Under the pieces are notes generated by a model, which was not told the origin of the DNA, made no database searches, and worked only from the letters and a program-made list of their open reading frames with translations. The position numbers were made by a program, and so were the translations under genes. Shown here piece after piece: positions 8,126 through 16,130 of a stretch of DNA of 64,000 nucleotides. The stretch comes from BP-464 sp963825415 (GTDB taxonomy: Bacteria > Actinomycetota > Thermoleophilia > Solirubrobacterales > Solirubrobacteraceae): the NCBI GenBank assembly GCA_963825415.1, contig CAWGTD010000013.1:124001-188000 (forward strand), in the 5' to 3' direction. Position 1 is the stretch's first letter; every line of letters begins with the position of its first letter.

Positions 8126-9252
8126 GCCCGGTCCTGACCGGGATGGAGGCCTACCCGTTCGTCCGCCTGGGCGAGGCGCGCCGGGCCGCCGAGGCCCGCG
8201 GCGTCGACGTCATCGACTTCGGCATCGGCGAGCCGCGCGAGGAGACGCCGGCCTTCATCCGCCAGGCGCTGGCCGCGGCGGTCGAGGCCGAGCCGATCTC
8301 CTCCTACCCCTCCGCCGACGGCCTGCCCGAGACGCGCGCCGCGATCGCGGCGTGGGTACAGCGGCGCTTCGGAGCGACGCTCGACCCCGACACCGAGGTC
8401 GTACCCACCCTGGGCTCCAAGGAGGTCGTGTTCGGCCTTGCCCAGGTCGTCGGCGGGCCGGGCTCGGTGGTGGCGGTCCCGACCCCCGGCTACCCCGTCC
8501 CCGAGCGTGGGGCGTTGTTCGCCGGAGCGAACGTCGTCGCGGTCCCGCTGCGTGCCGACCAAGGCTGGCTTCCCGATCTCGACGCGCTGCCCGACGACCT
8601 CGCGCTGCTCTGGCTCAACTATCCGAACAACCCGACGGGCGCGCGCGCACCGCTCGAGCTCCTGGAGCGCGCCGCGGCGCTGGCGGCGACCCGCGGGTTC
8701 GTTCTGGCGTGCGACGAGGCCTATTCGGAGCTGTGGTTCGACGGCGACCCGCCGCACTCCGCGCTGGAGCTGGCCGATCGCAGCAACGTCCTGGTCCTCA
8801 ACACGCTCTCCAAGCGCTCCTCGATGCCCGGGTACCGCGCCGGGTTCGCGGCCGGCGATCCCGAGCTGATCGCCGCGTTGAAGCGCTACCGGCCCAACGC
8901 GGGCGTCGCGCCGCCAACCTTCGTGCAACGCGCGGCCGCGGCCGCCTGGGGCGACGAGGAGCACGTCGAGGAGGTCCGCGGCCGCTATCGCGCCAAGCGA
9001 GCGGCACTGCTGCCGGCGCTGGAGGCCGCCGGCCTCCGCGTAGCGGGCGGCGACGCGACGTTCTTTCTCTGGCTGGCAACGCCGGGGCCCGACGACGAGG
9101 CGTTCGCCGCGCGGCTGCTCGACGAACACGGCATCGTCGTGGCGCCAGGCTCGTACCTCGGCGCGGGCGGCCAGGGGTACGTGCGCGTCGCGCTCGTACC
9201 GCCGCTGGAGCGCTGCGCGGAGGCAGCCCGTCGACTGATGATCAGCCGTTGA
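8116..9252 (+). CDS. dapC: N-succinyldiaminopimelate aminotransferase (class I/II, PLP-dependent)
   Basis: Transfers an amino group from glutamate to N-succinyl-2-amino-6-ketopimelate, the step between DapD and DapE. The 378-residue fold-type I enzyme shows LNYPNNPTGA, the aspartate in ACDEAYSEL, the PLP lysine in NTLSKRSSMPGYRAG and a C-terminal arginine in GYVRVAL. GTG at 8116 overlaps the dapE 3' end by 10 bases. Its 3' end overlaps the convergent dapD by 11 bases. Sequence alone cannot exclude another aspartate-family aminotransferase; the neighbours decide the name. Confidence 0.88.
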   Translation: MRLSPVLTGMEAYPFVRLGEARRAAEARGVDVIDFGIGEPREETPAFIRQALAAAVEAEPISSYPSADGLPETRAAIAAWVQRRFGATLDPDTEVVPTLGSKEVVFGLAQVVGGPGSVVAVPTPGYPVPERGALFAGANVVAVPLRADQGWLPDLDALPDDLALLWLNYPNNPTGARAPLELLERAAALAATRGFVLACDEAYSELWFDGDPPHSALELADRSNVLVLNTLSKRSSMPGYRAGFAAGDPELIAALKRYRPNAGVAPPTFVQRAAAAAWGDEEHVEEVRGRYRAKRAALLPALEAAGLRVAGGDATFFLWLATPGPDDEAFAARLLDEHGIVVAPGSYLGAGGQGYVRVALVPPLERCAEAARRLMISR

Positions 9253-10153
9253 CGTGCAGGGCGGCGTTCAGGCCGCCCCAGTCACCGCTGCGCTGGGCCA
9301 CCTCGACCGCCCCGGTCTGGCTGTTGCGCCGGAACAGCACGTTCGAGGCACCCGACAGCTCGCGCGCCTTGACCACCTCGCCGTCGGGCAGGGTCACCCG
9401 CGTGCCGGCGGTGATGTAGAGCCCGGCCTCGACGACGCTGTCGTCGCCCAACGAGATGCCCAGGCCGGAGTTCGCCCCGAGCAGACACCGCTCGCCGACG
9501 CTGATGACCTGCTTGCCGCCGCCCGACAGCGTGCCCATGGTGGAGGCCCCGCCGCCGATGTCCGAGCCGTCGCCAACGACCACCCCGGCGCTGATGCGAC
9601 CCTCGACCATCGACGCGCCCAGCGTGCCGGCGTTGTAGTTCACGAAGCCTTCGTGCATCACCGTCGTTCCGTCGGCGAGGTGGGCGCCGAGCCGCACACG
9701 GTCGGCGTCGGCGATCCGCACGCCGGGCGGGACCACGTAGTCGGTCATCCGCGGGAACTTGTCGACGCTTCGGATCTCGATCCGTGCGCCCTGCGCCCTG
9801 CGCTCGGCGACCTGCTCGATGTCCATCGGCCCGCGGCTCGTCCAGGCGACGTTGGGCAGCACGGCGAAGATGCCGTCGAGGTTCAGGCCGTGTGGCGCGA
9901 CCAGCCGGTGCGACAGCAGGTGCAGCCGCAGATAGGCGTCGGGCGCGTCCGCGGGCGGCGCGTCGAGGTCCTCGACCACCGTCGTGACCGGCTCGAGTCG
10001 CACGCCACGGAGGTCGTCCTCGGATCCTTCGAGCGTCGGCCCTGCGGGATCGGGGCCCAGTACCGGCTGCGCGTAGAAGACGTCGAGCACGCGGCCCGAC
10101 GCCGTGTCTACGGTGGCCAGCCCGTGTCCGGAGGCGCTGCGCACGCCGGTCAT
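9242..10153 (-). CDS. dapD: Tetrahydrodipicolinate N-succinyltransferase
   Basis: Uses succinyl-CoA to acylate tetrahydrodipicolinate, committing to the succinylase branch of DAP/lysine synthesis. The 303-residue protein has an alpha/beta N-terminal part and then a left-handed beta-helix of hexapeptide repeats (for example VRIADADRVRLGAHLADGT, then GASMVEGRISAGVVVGDGSD). The length matches the longer actinobacterial DapD type. ATG at 10153 overlaps the dapF stop (ATGA), giving the operon order miaA-dapF-dapD. Confidence 0.93.
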   Translation of the reverse strand: MTGVRSASGHGLATVDTASGRVLDVFYAQPVLGPDPAGPTLEGSEDDLRGVRLEPVTTVVEDLDAPPADAPDAYLRLHLLSHRLVAPHGLNLDGIFAVLPNVAWTSRGPMDIEQVAERRAQGARIEIRSVDKFPRMTDYVVPPGVRIADADRVRLGAHLADGTTVMHEGFVNYNAGTLGASMVEGRISAGVVVGDGSDIGGGASTMGTLSGGGKQVISVGERCLLGANSGLGISLGDDSVVEAGLYITAGTRVTLPDGEVVKARELSGASNVLFRRNSQTGAVEVAQRSGDWGGLNAALHVNG

Positions 10154-10917
10154 CCTTCCAGCACCTCGCCTTCGAACACCGGGATCGCCCAGCCGGTGAG
10201 GTCCACGTGCAGGTCCTCGCCGACGTCGACCACCAGCTCGCCGCCATCGAGCTGCACCGTGACCGGGCTGTCGCCACCGCGCAGGACGTACGCCACGGCA
10301 GCTCCGATCGCGCCCGTGCCGGAGCTGAGCGTCTCCCCCGCCCCACGCTCGAAGATCCGCGCCCGGATCGCCCCAGGTGAGAGCTCGGTCCAGAACGAGA
10401 CGTTCGTGCGCTCCGGGAAGCGCGGGTCGTTTTCGATCGGCGGGCCCGCGGTCGCCAGGTCGAGCGCACCGAGCTCGTCGACCGAAGCGACCCGCACCGC
10501 GAACTGCGGGTTGCCGATCCGCACTTCCAGGCCTTGATGCCCGGCGACCGCGACCGTGTCCCCCACGCTCGCACGGCCCATGTCGACCCTGCACGTGCGC
10601 GGGTCGAGGATCGTCGGCCGGATCTCGCCGGCGATCGTCTGGATCGAGAACTGCTCGGAGTCGGTCCACCCGCGGCGGTGCAGGTAGAGCACCGCCTGGC
10701 GAACGCCGTTGCCCGACAGCTCGGCCTCAGAGCCGTCCGGGTTGAAGATCCGCAGCCGGGCGACGAACCCCGGCGCGTCGGCCGGCTCGAGCAGCAGCAC
10801 GCCGTCGGCCCCGACGCCGGTGTGCCGGTCGCAGAGAGCGCGCACACGCTCGGCGTCCACCGGCTCGGTGACGATCACGTAGTCGTTGCCGAGCGCCTGC
10901 CACTTCTCGAACCTCAT
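10150..10917 (-). CDS. dapF: DapF-family protein lacking both catalytic cysteines
   Basis: Homologue of diaminopimelate epimerase, which interconverts LL- and meso-DAP with two cysteines. The 255-residue protein keeps substrate-binding features: GNDY at residue 10, IFNPDGSE at 57, ERTNVSF at 169 and ERGAGET at 190. However, the first catalytic motif (usually CGNG) reads SGNGVRQ with Ser68, the second (usually ACGTG) reads SSGTGAIG with Ser199, and the usual NPHC is NPQF. I checked both codons (TCG and TCC). It sits between miaA and dapD with ATGA overlaps at both ends, which supports a DAP role. It may be a serine variant, a much slower epimerase, or altered in function. Confidence 0.8.
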   Translation of the reverse strand: MRFEKWQALGNDYVIVTEPVDAERVRALCDRHTGVGADGVLLLEPADAPGFVARLRIFNPDGSEAELSGNGVRQAVLYLHRRGWTDSEQFSIQTIAGEIRPTILDPRTCRVDMGRASVGDTVAVAGHQGLEVRIGNPQFAVRVASVDELGALDLATAGPPIENDPRFPERTNVSFWTELSPGAIRARIFERGAGETLSSGTGAIGAAVAYVLRGGDSPVTVQLDGGELVVDVGEDLHVDLTGWAIPVFEGEVLEG

Positions 10918-11816
10918 GGCGCGGGCGAGTCTATGGCGGCCGCCACGTCCGCCGGGGAGCGACCGGTGACGTCGACGAGCTCGGCGCCGGGCAACTTGCG
11001 CAGCCACGTGAGCTGGCGCCTGGCGTAGTTGCGGGTGCGGCGGCGCATCCCCTCCTCGTCGCCGGCCAGCAGCTCGGCGAATCCCAGCGCCTTGCGCGCG
11101 GTGCCCGCCGCGCCGGCGGCGTCCGCGCGACGCACCTCGTCGCCGGCTCCCGCGGCCAGCATGGCGTCGACGCGGGCCTCGATCGCTGCATAGAGCGCCT
11201 CGCGCTCCATCACCAGGGCGATCAACCGCGTCGGCCGGCGCGTCTCGGCCGTCCACAGACCCTCCGAGCCCACCCCCGGCGGCGGCGGGTATTCGATCCC
11301 CTGCTCGAGCAGGGCGAGCGAGCGGACCAGGCGCTGGCGATCCGACGGGCGCACGCGCTCGGCGAGCTGCGGTGCGCGGTCGCGCAGCTCGGCGTGCAGC
11401 TCGGCCGGCGAGCGTTCCTCGAACCGCGCGCGCACGGCCGGGTCGACCGGCGGGCGCAGGTCGAGTTCGCTGAGGGCCGCGCGCAGGTAGAGCCCGGTCC
11501 CACCGACCACGATCGGCGTCGCCCCCTCGGCGAGCAGCCCGTCGATCTCCTTGTGCGCGAGCCGGGCGTACTCGCCGGCGCTGAACGGCTGGTCGACCGC
11601 CAGGAACGAGACCAGCCGATGCTCGAGGCGGGCCTGCTCGGAGGCACTGGCGACACCCGTCAGGACCTCCAGGCCCCGGTAGACCTGAAGCGCGTCGGCC
11701 GAGACGGCCACCGGCCGCTCGCCACGCTCGCGCAGCCGCTCGGCGAGCGCGACGGCGACGGCGGTCTTCCCGACGCCGGTGGGGCCAAAGATCGCGAGCA
11801 CGCTCACGAGTGGCAT
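10914..11816 (-). CDS. miaA: tRNA dimethylallyltransferase
   Basis: Adds the dimethylallyl group to N6 of A37 in tRNAs reading UNN codons; MiaB, encoded 3 kb away, then adds the methylthio group. The 300-residue protein has the P-loop GPTGVGKTA at residue 10, SADALQVYRGL, VVGGTGLYLRA and the C-terminal RNYARRQLTWLRK. ATG at 11816 is chosen because the P-loop follows at the usual distance. It starts 10 bases from the divergent SDR gene. Its stop overlaps the dapF start. Confidence 0.94.
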   Translation of the reverse strand: MPLVSVLAIFGPTGVGKTAVAVALAERLRERGERPVAVSADALQVYRGLEVLTGVASASEQARLEHRLVSFLAVDQPFSAGEYARLAHKEIDGLLAEGATPIVVGGTGLYLRAALSELDLRPPVDPAVRARFEERSPAELHAELRDRAPQLAERVRPSDRQRLVRSLALLEQGIEYPPPPGVGSEGLWTAETRRPTRLIALVMEREALYAAIEARVDAMLAAGAGDEVRRADAAGAAGTARKALGFAELLAGDEEGMRRRTRNYARRQLTWLRKLPGAELVDVTGRSPADVAAAIDSPAP

Positions 11817-11826
11817 ATTGCTAGCC

Positions 11827-12618
11827 ATGGAGATCAACGGCCGTACCGTCCTGCTCACCGGTGCCACAGGCGGCATCGGCCACGCCATCGCTCGCGCGCT
11901 GCGCGGCCAGGGCGCAAACCTCGTCCTCACCGGCCGGCGCACCGACGTGCTCGAGCCGCTCGCGACCGAGACCGGCGGCCGCGCCACGGCGGTGGACCTC
12001 GCCGATCGCGGAGCCGTCGAGGGACTCGTCGCGGAGGCGGGCGAGGTCGACATCCTGGTGGCCAACGCCGCGCTGCCGGCGTCCGGCGACGTGCTCGGCT
12101 TCTCGGTCGAAGAGATCGACCGCGCGCTGGACGTCAACCTGCGCGCCCCGATCGTGCTCGCGCGGCTGATCGGCGAGCAGATGGCCGCCCGCGGCGGCGG
12201 CCACATCGTGTTCATCTCTTCGCTGGCAGGCAAGAGCGGCCAGCCTCGCAGCGCGGTCTACAGCGCGACCAAGTTCGGGCTTCGCGGCTTCACCCAGGGG
12301 CTCCGCGGCGATCTCGAGCCACGCGGGATCGGCGTGTCGGCTGTCTTCCCCGGGTTCATCCGCGACGCGGGGATGTTCGCCGAGTCGGGCACCAAGCTTC
12401 CGTCCTACGTGGGCACCAGCACGCCCGAGCAGGTTGCCCAGGGCGTCGTGAAGGCGATCGAACGCAACCTGTTCGAGGTCGACGTGGCGCCGATCAGCAT
12501 GCGGGTCATGACCACGTTCGCCGGGATCGCCCCGGGCATGTCGGCCTCGATGGCCCGCAAGATGGGCGGCGACAGGCTCGGCCAGCAGCTCGAGTCGGGG
12601 CAGCGCAACAAGCGCTAG
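11827..12618 (+). CDS. Short-chain dehydrogenase/reductase
   Basis: NAD(P)-dependent oxidoreductase of unknown substrate, 263 residues. Seen: the nucleotide-binding TGATGGIG at residue 10, VANAALP (NAG-type motif), catalytic serine in VFISSLAGKSG and the YSATK catalytic pair. ATG at 11827 has no Shine-Dalgarno, but CATATT lies seven bases upstream, fitting a leaderless start. The 3' end shares a CTAG with the stop of the convergent mscS gene. Context gives no clue to pathway. Confidence 0.88.
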   Translation: MEINGRTVLLTGATGGIGHAIARALRGQGANLVLTGRRTDVLEPLATETGGRATAVDLADRGAVEGLVAEAGEVDILVANAALPASGDVLGFSVEEIDRALDVNLRAPIVLARLIGEQMAARGGGHIVFISSLAGKSGQPRSAVYSATKFGLRGFTQGLRGDLEPRGIGVSAVFPGFIRDAGMFAESGTKLPSYVGTSTPEQVAQGVVKAIERNLFEVDVAPISMRVMTTFAGIAPGMSASMARKMGGDRLGQQLESGQRNKR

Positions 12619-13535
12619 CCGGCCGCCCGCACGCTCTCGCGAGAGACGACCGCGAGCACCTCGCTGGCCAGGTGCGAGCCGTCCTGCGGATTGCGCGGGG
12701 TCGCGGCGATGCGCATGACGACCTCGTCGCCGTCGAGTTCCTCCAGCGCGATCTCCGGGCGCCCGCGCAACGGCGTCTGCACGTGATCGCGCAGCAGCGC
12801 CTCGATCTTGCTCGGCGTCACGTCGGAGGGCAGGCGCGCGCGCATGTCGACGCCGTCGGGCTCGCGCAGCGGGATCACAGCGACGCTGAGGACGACGCTG
12901 TTGGGCACCATGATCGTGTCCTCGCCGTTGTCGAGGCTGGTGTAGAGCAGCCCGAGCGAGCTGACCACGCCCTCGTTGTCGATTCCCGAGCCCTGGAACC
13001 GCACGCGCTCGCCCACCCGGAACGGGCGCGCGCTGAGCAGCACGAGCCCCGCGAACAGGTTGCCGAGCGTCTGCTGTGCCGCCAGGCCGGCGACGATCGC
13101 AGTGAACGCGCCACCGACCGCGAGCGTCTGCGGGCGCAGGCCCGCGATCCGCAGCGCGGCCAGCGTGACCACGACGATCCCGACCAGGCGGACCAGGAAG
13201 CCCACGGTTCCGGCGGTGGCCGGGTCGAGGCGGCGGAAGAGGGTGGGCCCGAGCAGGCGCCCGACGTCGCGCGCGATTCCCCAACCGAGCATCAGCAGCG
13301 CGATCACCGTGGCCGCGCGCACCGGGGTGTCGGCCCCGATCAGCGCCTCACGGTTGGCGTAGACGAACAGGATCCCGCCGAGCAGCGCCGAGAACAGCAG
13401 GACCTGGATCCGCGCACGCCGCAGCCGGGCACGGTTCAGCTGCCGTGCCAGCCCTGCATCGCGCCACGAATGGCTTCGGGTCTCGAACATCCGCTTCATC
13501 GGGGACTGCTCAACACCATTGCGGTCTGAGGACAT
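12615..13535 (-). CDS. MscS-type small-conductance mechanosensitive channel
   Basis: Membrane channel that releases solutes on osmotic downshock. The 306-residue protein has a basic N-terminus, hydrophobic segments near residues 45-65, 75-95 and 110-130, the pore-lining TM3 with GGAFTAIVAGLAAQQTLGN, then the beta domain with RPFRVGERVRF and DNEGVV. ATG at 13535 is used; ATG codons 12 and 15 codons later are alternatives. It lies 28 bases after a radical SAM gene on the same strand. Confidence 0.9.
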   Translation of the reverse strand: MSSDRNGVEQSPMKRMFETRSHSWRDAGLARQLNRARLRRARIQVLLFSALLGGILFVYANREALIGADTPVRAATVIALLMLGWGIARDVGRLLGPTLFRRLDPATAGTVGFLVRLVGIVVVTLAALRIAGLRPQTLAVGGAFTAIVAGLAAQQTLGNLFAGLVLLSARPFRVGERVRFQGSGIDNEGVVSSLGLLYTSLDNGEDTIMVPNSVVLSVAVIPLREPDGVDMRARLPSDVTPSKIEALLRDHVQTPLRGRPEIALEELDGDEVVMRIAATPRNPQDGSHLASEVLAVVSRESVRAAG

Positions 13536-13563
13536 ATGTGTGTGATGCCGGTCACGGCGTGGT

Positions 13564-14613
13564 TCAAAACAGCCTTTCCTGCAGGGGTTTGTGGATCAGT
13601 CCGGCGCGGACGGGCTCGGGAGCCGGATCTGGGCGCGCCTGGCGATGGCCGGTCCGTTCCCCACGCCACCCGCGGCCTGGGCTCCTGCGCCGGACCATCG
13701 CGGAGAGCCGATCGCGCTCCGCAGGTGCAGCGTAGGCACCCCGCGCGTAGAGCTCCTCGTAGCGCTCGACGAGGTCCGGACGGTAGGACCGCAGCCACTC
13801 CATGAAGATCCCGCGAACCTCGCCGCGCAGGTGCAGCGCGATTCCGCCGATGCTCACGGCACCCATCTCCCCCGCGATCGCGAGGATCTCCTCGACCTGG
13901 CGTGGCTCGTCGTTGATCCCGGGCATCAGCGGCGCGACGAGGATCCCGGTGGGTATCCCGGCGCGGTTGAGCTCGCCAACGGCCTCCAGGCGCTTGCGCG
14001 GATGCGGCGTGCGCGGCTCGCTGGCACGCCACGCCTTCTCCTCCAGCGTGGGCACCGAGAACGCCGCGCTGACCTCCACGCCCGCGCCCGCGAAGCTCTT
14101 GAGCACCTCGATGTCGCGCAGCAGCAGCGGCGACTTGGTCAGCACCGAGCACGGCGTGCCGGAGTCGCGCAGCGCCTCGAGGATCTCCGGCATCAGCCGG
14201 TACTTCGACTCGACCCATTGATAGGGGTCGGTGTTCGTCCCCATCGCGACGTGCTCTTGCTTCCACGACGCCCGGCCCAGTTCCGCGCGCAGAATCTCGG
14301 GCGTGTTGACCTTGACGACGATCTCGCGCTCGAAATCGCGGCCGGCGTCGAAGTCGAGGTACTTGTGCGTCGGCCGGGCGAAACAGTAAACGCACGCATG
14401 ACTGCATCCCCGGTACGGATTGATAGTCCAGCGGAACGGCATCCGCGACTTCTCGGGGACGCGATTGAGCGCCGATTTGGCCCGCACCTCGTAGAACCGC
14501 GTGTCGAGCGCTTCGGGCGCCTCGAAGTGCCTGATGACCGCCGGCTCGCGGTAGCCAGGCAGGGCCGATTGCTCGGCGGCGTCGATCGCGAGGTTCTGCC
14601 AGCGCACGAACAC
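13564..14613 (-). CDS. Radical SAM protein of the Rv2578c/spore photoproduct lyase-like family
   Basis: Iron-sulfur radical SAM enzyme of about 349 residues. The cluster motif is CSHACVYC near residue 60, preceded by WTINPYRGC. Further marks are GTNTDPYQ, VLTKSPLLLRD and APLMPGIND, typical of the SplB-like DUF/Rv2578c group. The C-terminal 50 residues are Arg/Pro-rich and poorly conserved in look. GTG at 14613 is inferred from conservation; an ideal LexA-type SOS box overlaps this start, so DNA damage should induce it. The reaction is unknown; repair of a UV photoproduct is an inference from family resemblance. Confidence 0.85.
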   Translation of the reverse strand: MFVRWQNLAIDAAEQSALPGYREPAVIRHFEAPEALDTRFYEVRAKSALNRVPEKSRMPFRWTINPYRGCSHACVYCFARPTHKYLDFDAGRDFEREIVVKVNTPEILRAELGRASWKQEHVAMGTNTDPYQWVESKYRLMPEILEALRDSGTPCSVLTKSPLLLRDIEVLKSFAGAGVEVSAAFSVPTLEEKAWRASEPRTPHPRKRLEAVGELNRAGIPTGILVAPLMPGINDEPRQVEEILAIAGEMGAVSIGGIALHLRGEVRGIFMEWLRSYRPDLVERYEELYARGAYAAPAERDRLSAMVRRRSPGRGWRGERTGHRQARPDPAPEPVRAGLIHKPLQERLF

Positions 14614-14620
14614 ATGTTCG
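14607..14620 (-). promoter_or_regulatory. LexA-type SOS box at the radical SAM gene start
   Basis: CGAACACATGTTCG is a perfect CGAAC-N4-GTTCG palindrome. It matches the Gram-positive LexA/DinR consensus (CGAAC-RNRY-GTTYG). It overlaps the GTG start at 14613 and lies in the 40-base gap after miaB. Confidence 0.75.
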
Positions 14621-14653
14621 CATACGCTCCGGCAGATTCGTGTTTGCGTCGCG

Positions 14654-15976
14654 TTAGGCCACGGCGGACACGAGCGGCTGCTCGCCGCCCAGCGTCTGGC
14701 TCGTCGCCGAGGTGATCGCGACCGGCACGATGCTGCCCGGCTGAGCGAGGCCGTCGAAGTTGACGACTTTGTTGTGCCGCGTACGGCCGCGCAGACGCGA
14801 CGGGTCGTGGCGCGACGGGCCGTCGACGAGCACGTCGAGCGTCCGGCCCACGAAGCGCTGGGCGCGTTCGTGGGCGCGCCGCTGGACCACCTCGACGAGC
14901 CGCTCCATCCGCGCGACCTTCTCCGCATGCGGCACGTCGTCCGCCAGCTGTGCCGCCTCGGTCCCCCGCCGCGGCGAGAAGATGAACGTGAATGCGCCGT
15001 CGTAGCCGACCTGCTCGACGACCTCGAGCGTCTCGGCGAAATCGGCCTCGGTCTCGCCCGGAAACCCCACGATGATGTCGGTCGTGATCGCGCAGTCGGG
15101 CACGTGCTCGCGGATCAGCGCGACGCGGTCGAGATAGCGCCCGCGTGAATACGTGCGGCGCATCGCCTTGAGGATCCGAGAGGACCCGCTCTGCAGCGGC
15201 AGGTGGATGTGCTCGCAGACGCTCGGCAGCTCGGCGTGGCAGAGGACCACGTCCTCGTTGATGTCCTGTGGGTGCGGCGACGTGTAGCGGACGCGGTCGA
15301 TGCCCGCGACCGCATCGACGGCGTGCAGCAGCTCGGCGAACGTCCGCCGCGGCCGCAGCCCGCGGCCGTATGAGTTGACGTTCTGGCCCAGCAGCGTGAC
15401 CTCGCGCGCGCCGTCGGCGGCGAAGCCCTTTACCTCGTCGACGAGCTCCTCGAGCGGCCGCGACACCTCGCGACCGCGCGTCGAGGGCACGATGCAGTAG
15501 CTGCAGACCATGTTGCAGCCGGCCGAGATCTGTATCCACGCCTGCGCCTCGCGGCCGCGCTTGGCCGGCAGGTGGCCGGTGAAGCCCTCGAACTCGAAGA
15601 AGCCCTGGGCGGTCAGCGAGTCGCTGGTGAGGAACTCGGCGAGCTTGTGGACCTGGCCGGGGCCGAAGGCCACGTCGACGAACGGGAACCGCTCGAAGAC
15701 CTCGTCCTTGACCGACTGCGCCCAGCAGCCGCCGACGCCGACGATGATCTCGCCCCGCCCACCCCCGCGGCGCTTGAGCGCGCGGGCCTCGTACAGGCGC
15801 GCGATGAAGCGCTCGTCGGCCTTCTCCCTGATCGAACAGGTGTTGAACAGGATCAGGTCCGCGTCGGCCTGCTGGGCCGCCTCGACGTAGCCGAGCGCGT
15901 CGAGCATGCCCTTCATGCGCTCGCTGTCGTGCTCGTTCATCTGACAGCCGAACGTGGTGACGTGGTAGCGCTTCAT
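14654..15976 (-). CDS. miaB: tRNA-2-methylthio-N6-dimethylallyladenosine synthase
   Basis: Radical SAM methylthiotransferase acting on i6A37 of tRNA after MiaA. Domains in order in 440 residues: UPF0004 domain with TFGCQMNEHDSER, FNTCSIREKA and VGGCWAQ (three cysteines for the auxiliary cluster), radical SAM motif CNMVCSYC near residue 150, and a C-terminal TRAM domain near 375-435. ATG at 15976 starts MKRYHVTTFGC; the frame is open further upstream but looks non-coding. TACCCT sits ten bases before the ATG as a possible -10 box. Confidence 0.95.
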   Translation of the reverse strand: MKRYHVTTFGCQMNEHDSERMKGMLDALGYVEAAQQADADLILFNTCSIREKADERFIARLYEARALKRRGGGRGEIIVGVGGCWAQSVKDEVFERFPFVDVAFGPGQVHKLAEFLTSDSLTAQGFFEFEGFTGHLPAKRGREAQAWIQISAGCNMVCSYCIVPSTRGREVSRPLEELVDEVKGFAADGAREVTLLGQNVNSYGRGLRPRRTFAELLHAVDAVAGIDRVRYTSPHPQDINEDVVLCHAELPSVCEHIHLPLQSGSSRILKAMRRTYSRGRYLDRVALIREHVPDCAITTDIIVGFPGETEADFAETLEVVEQVGYDGAFTFIFSPRRGTEAAQLADDVPHAEKVARMERLVEVVQRRAHERAQRFVGRTLDVLVDGPSRHDPSRLRGRTRHNKVVNFDGLAQPGSIVPVAITSATSQTLGGEQPLVSAVA

Positions 15977-16058
15977 CGACCGGCCAAGGGTAGGCGACCG
16001 ACGGCGCGGGCGGACGCATCTCGCGTCGCGTCCCACGCTGTCGGTGACGGAAACTACG

Positions 16059-16095
16059 ACGCTCGGACGCCCTTCCCCCCAGGTCGTCCGAGCGT
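16059..16095 (-). terminator. Hairpin downstream of rny, likely terminator
   Basis: ACGCTCGGACG (16059-16069) pairs perfectly with CGTCCGAGCGT (16085-16095) around a 15-base loop. It lies 36-72 bases past the rny stop and before miaB. On the minus strand a short TTT follows, not a strong T tract. Confidence 0.55.
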
Positions 16096-16130
16096 GCGGA
16101 AACGATAACGCAACCGTGGGGCTGCGGGTG

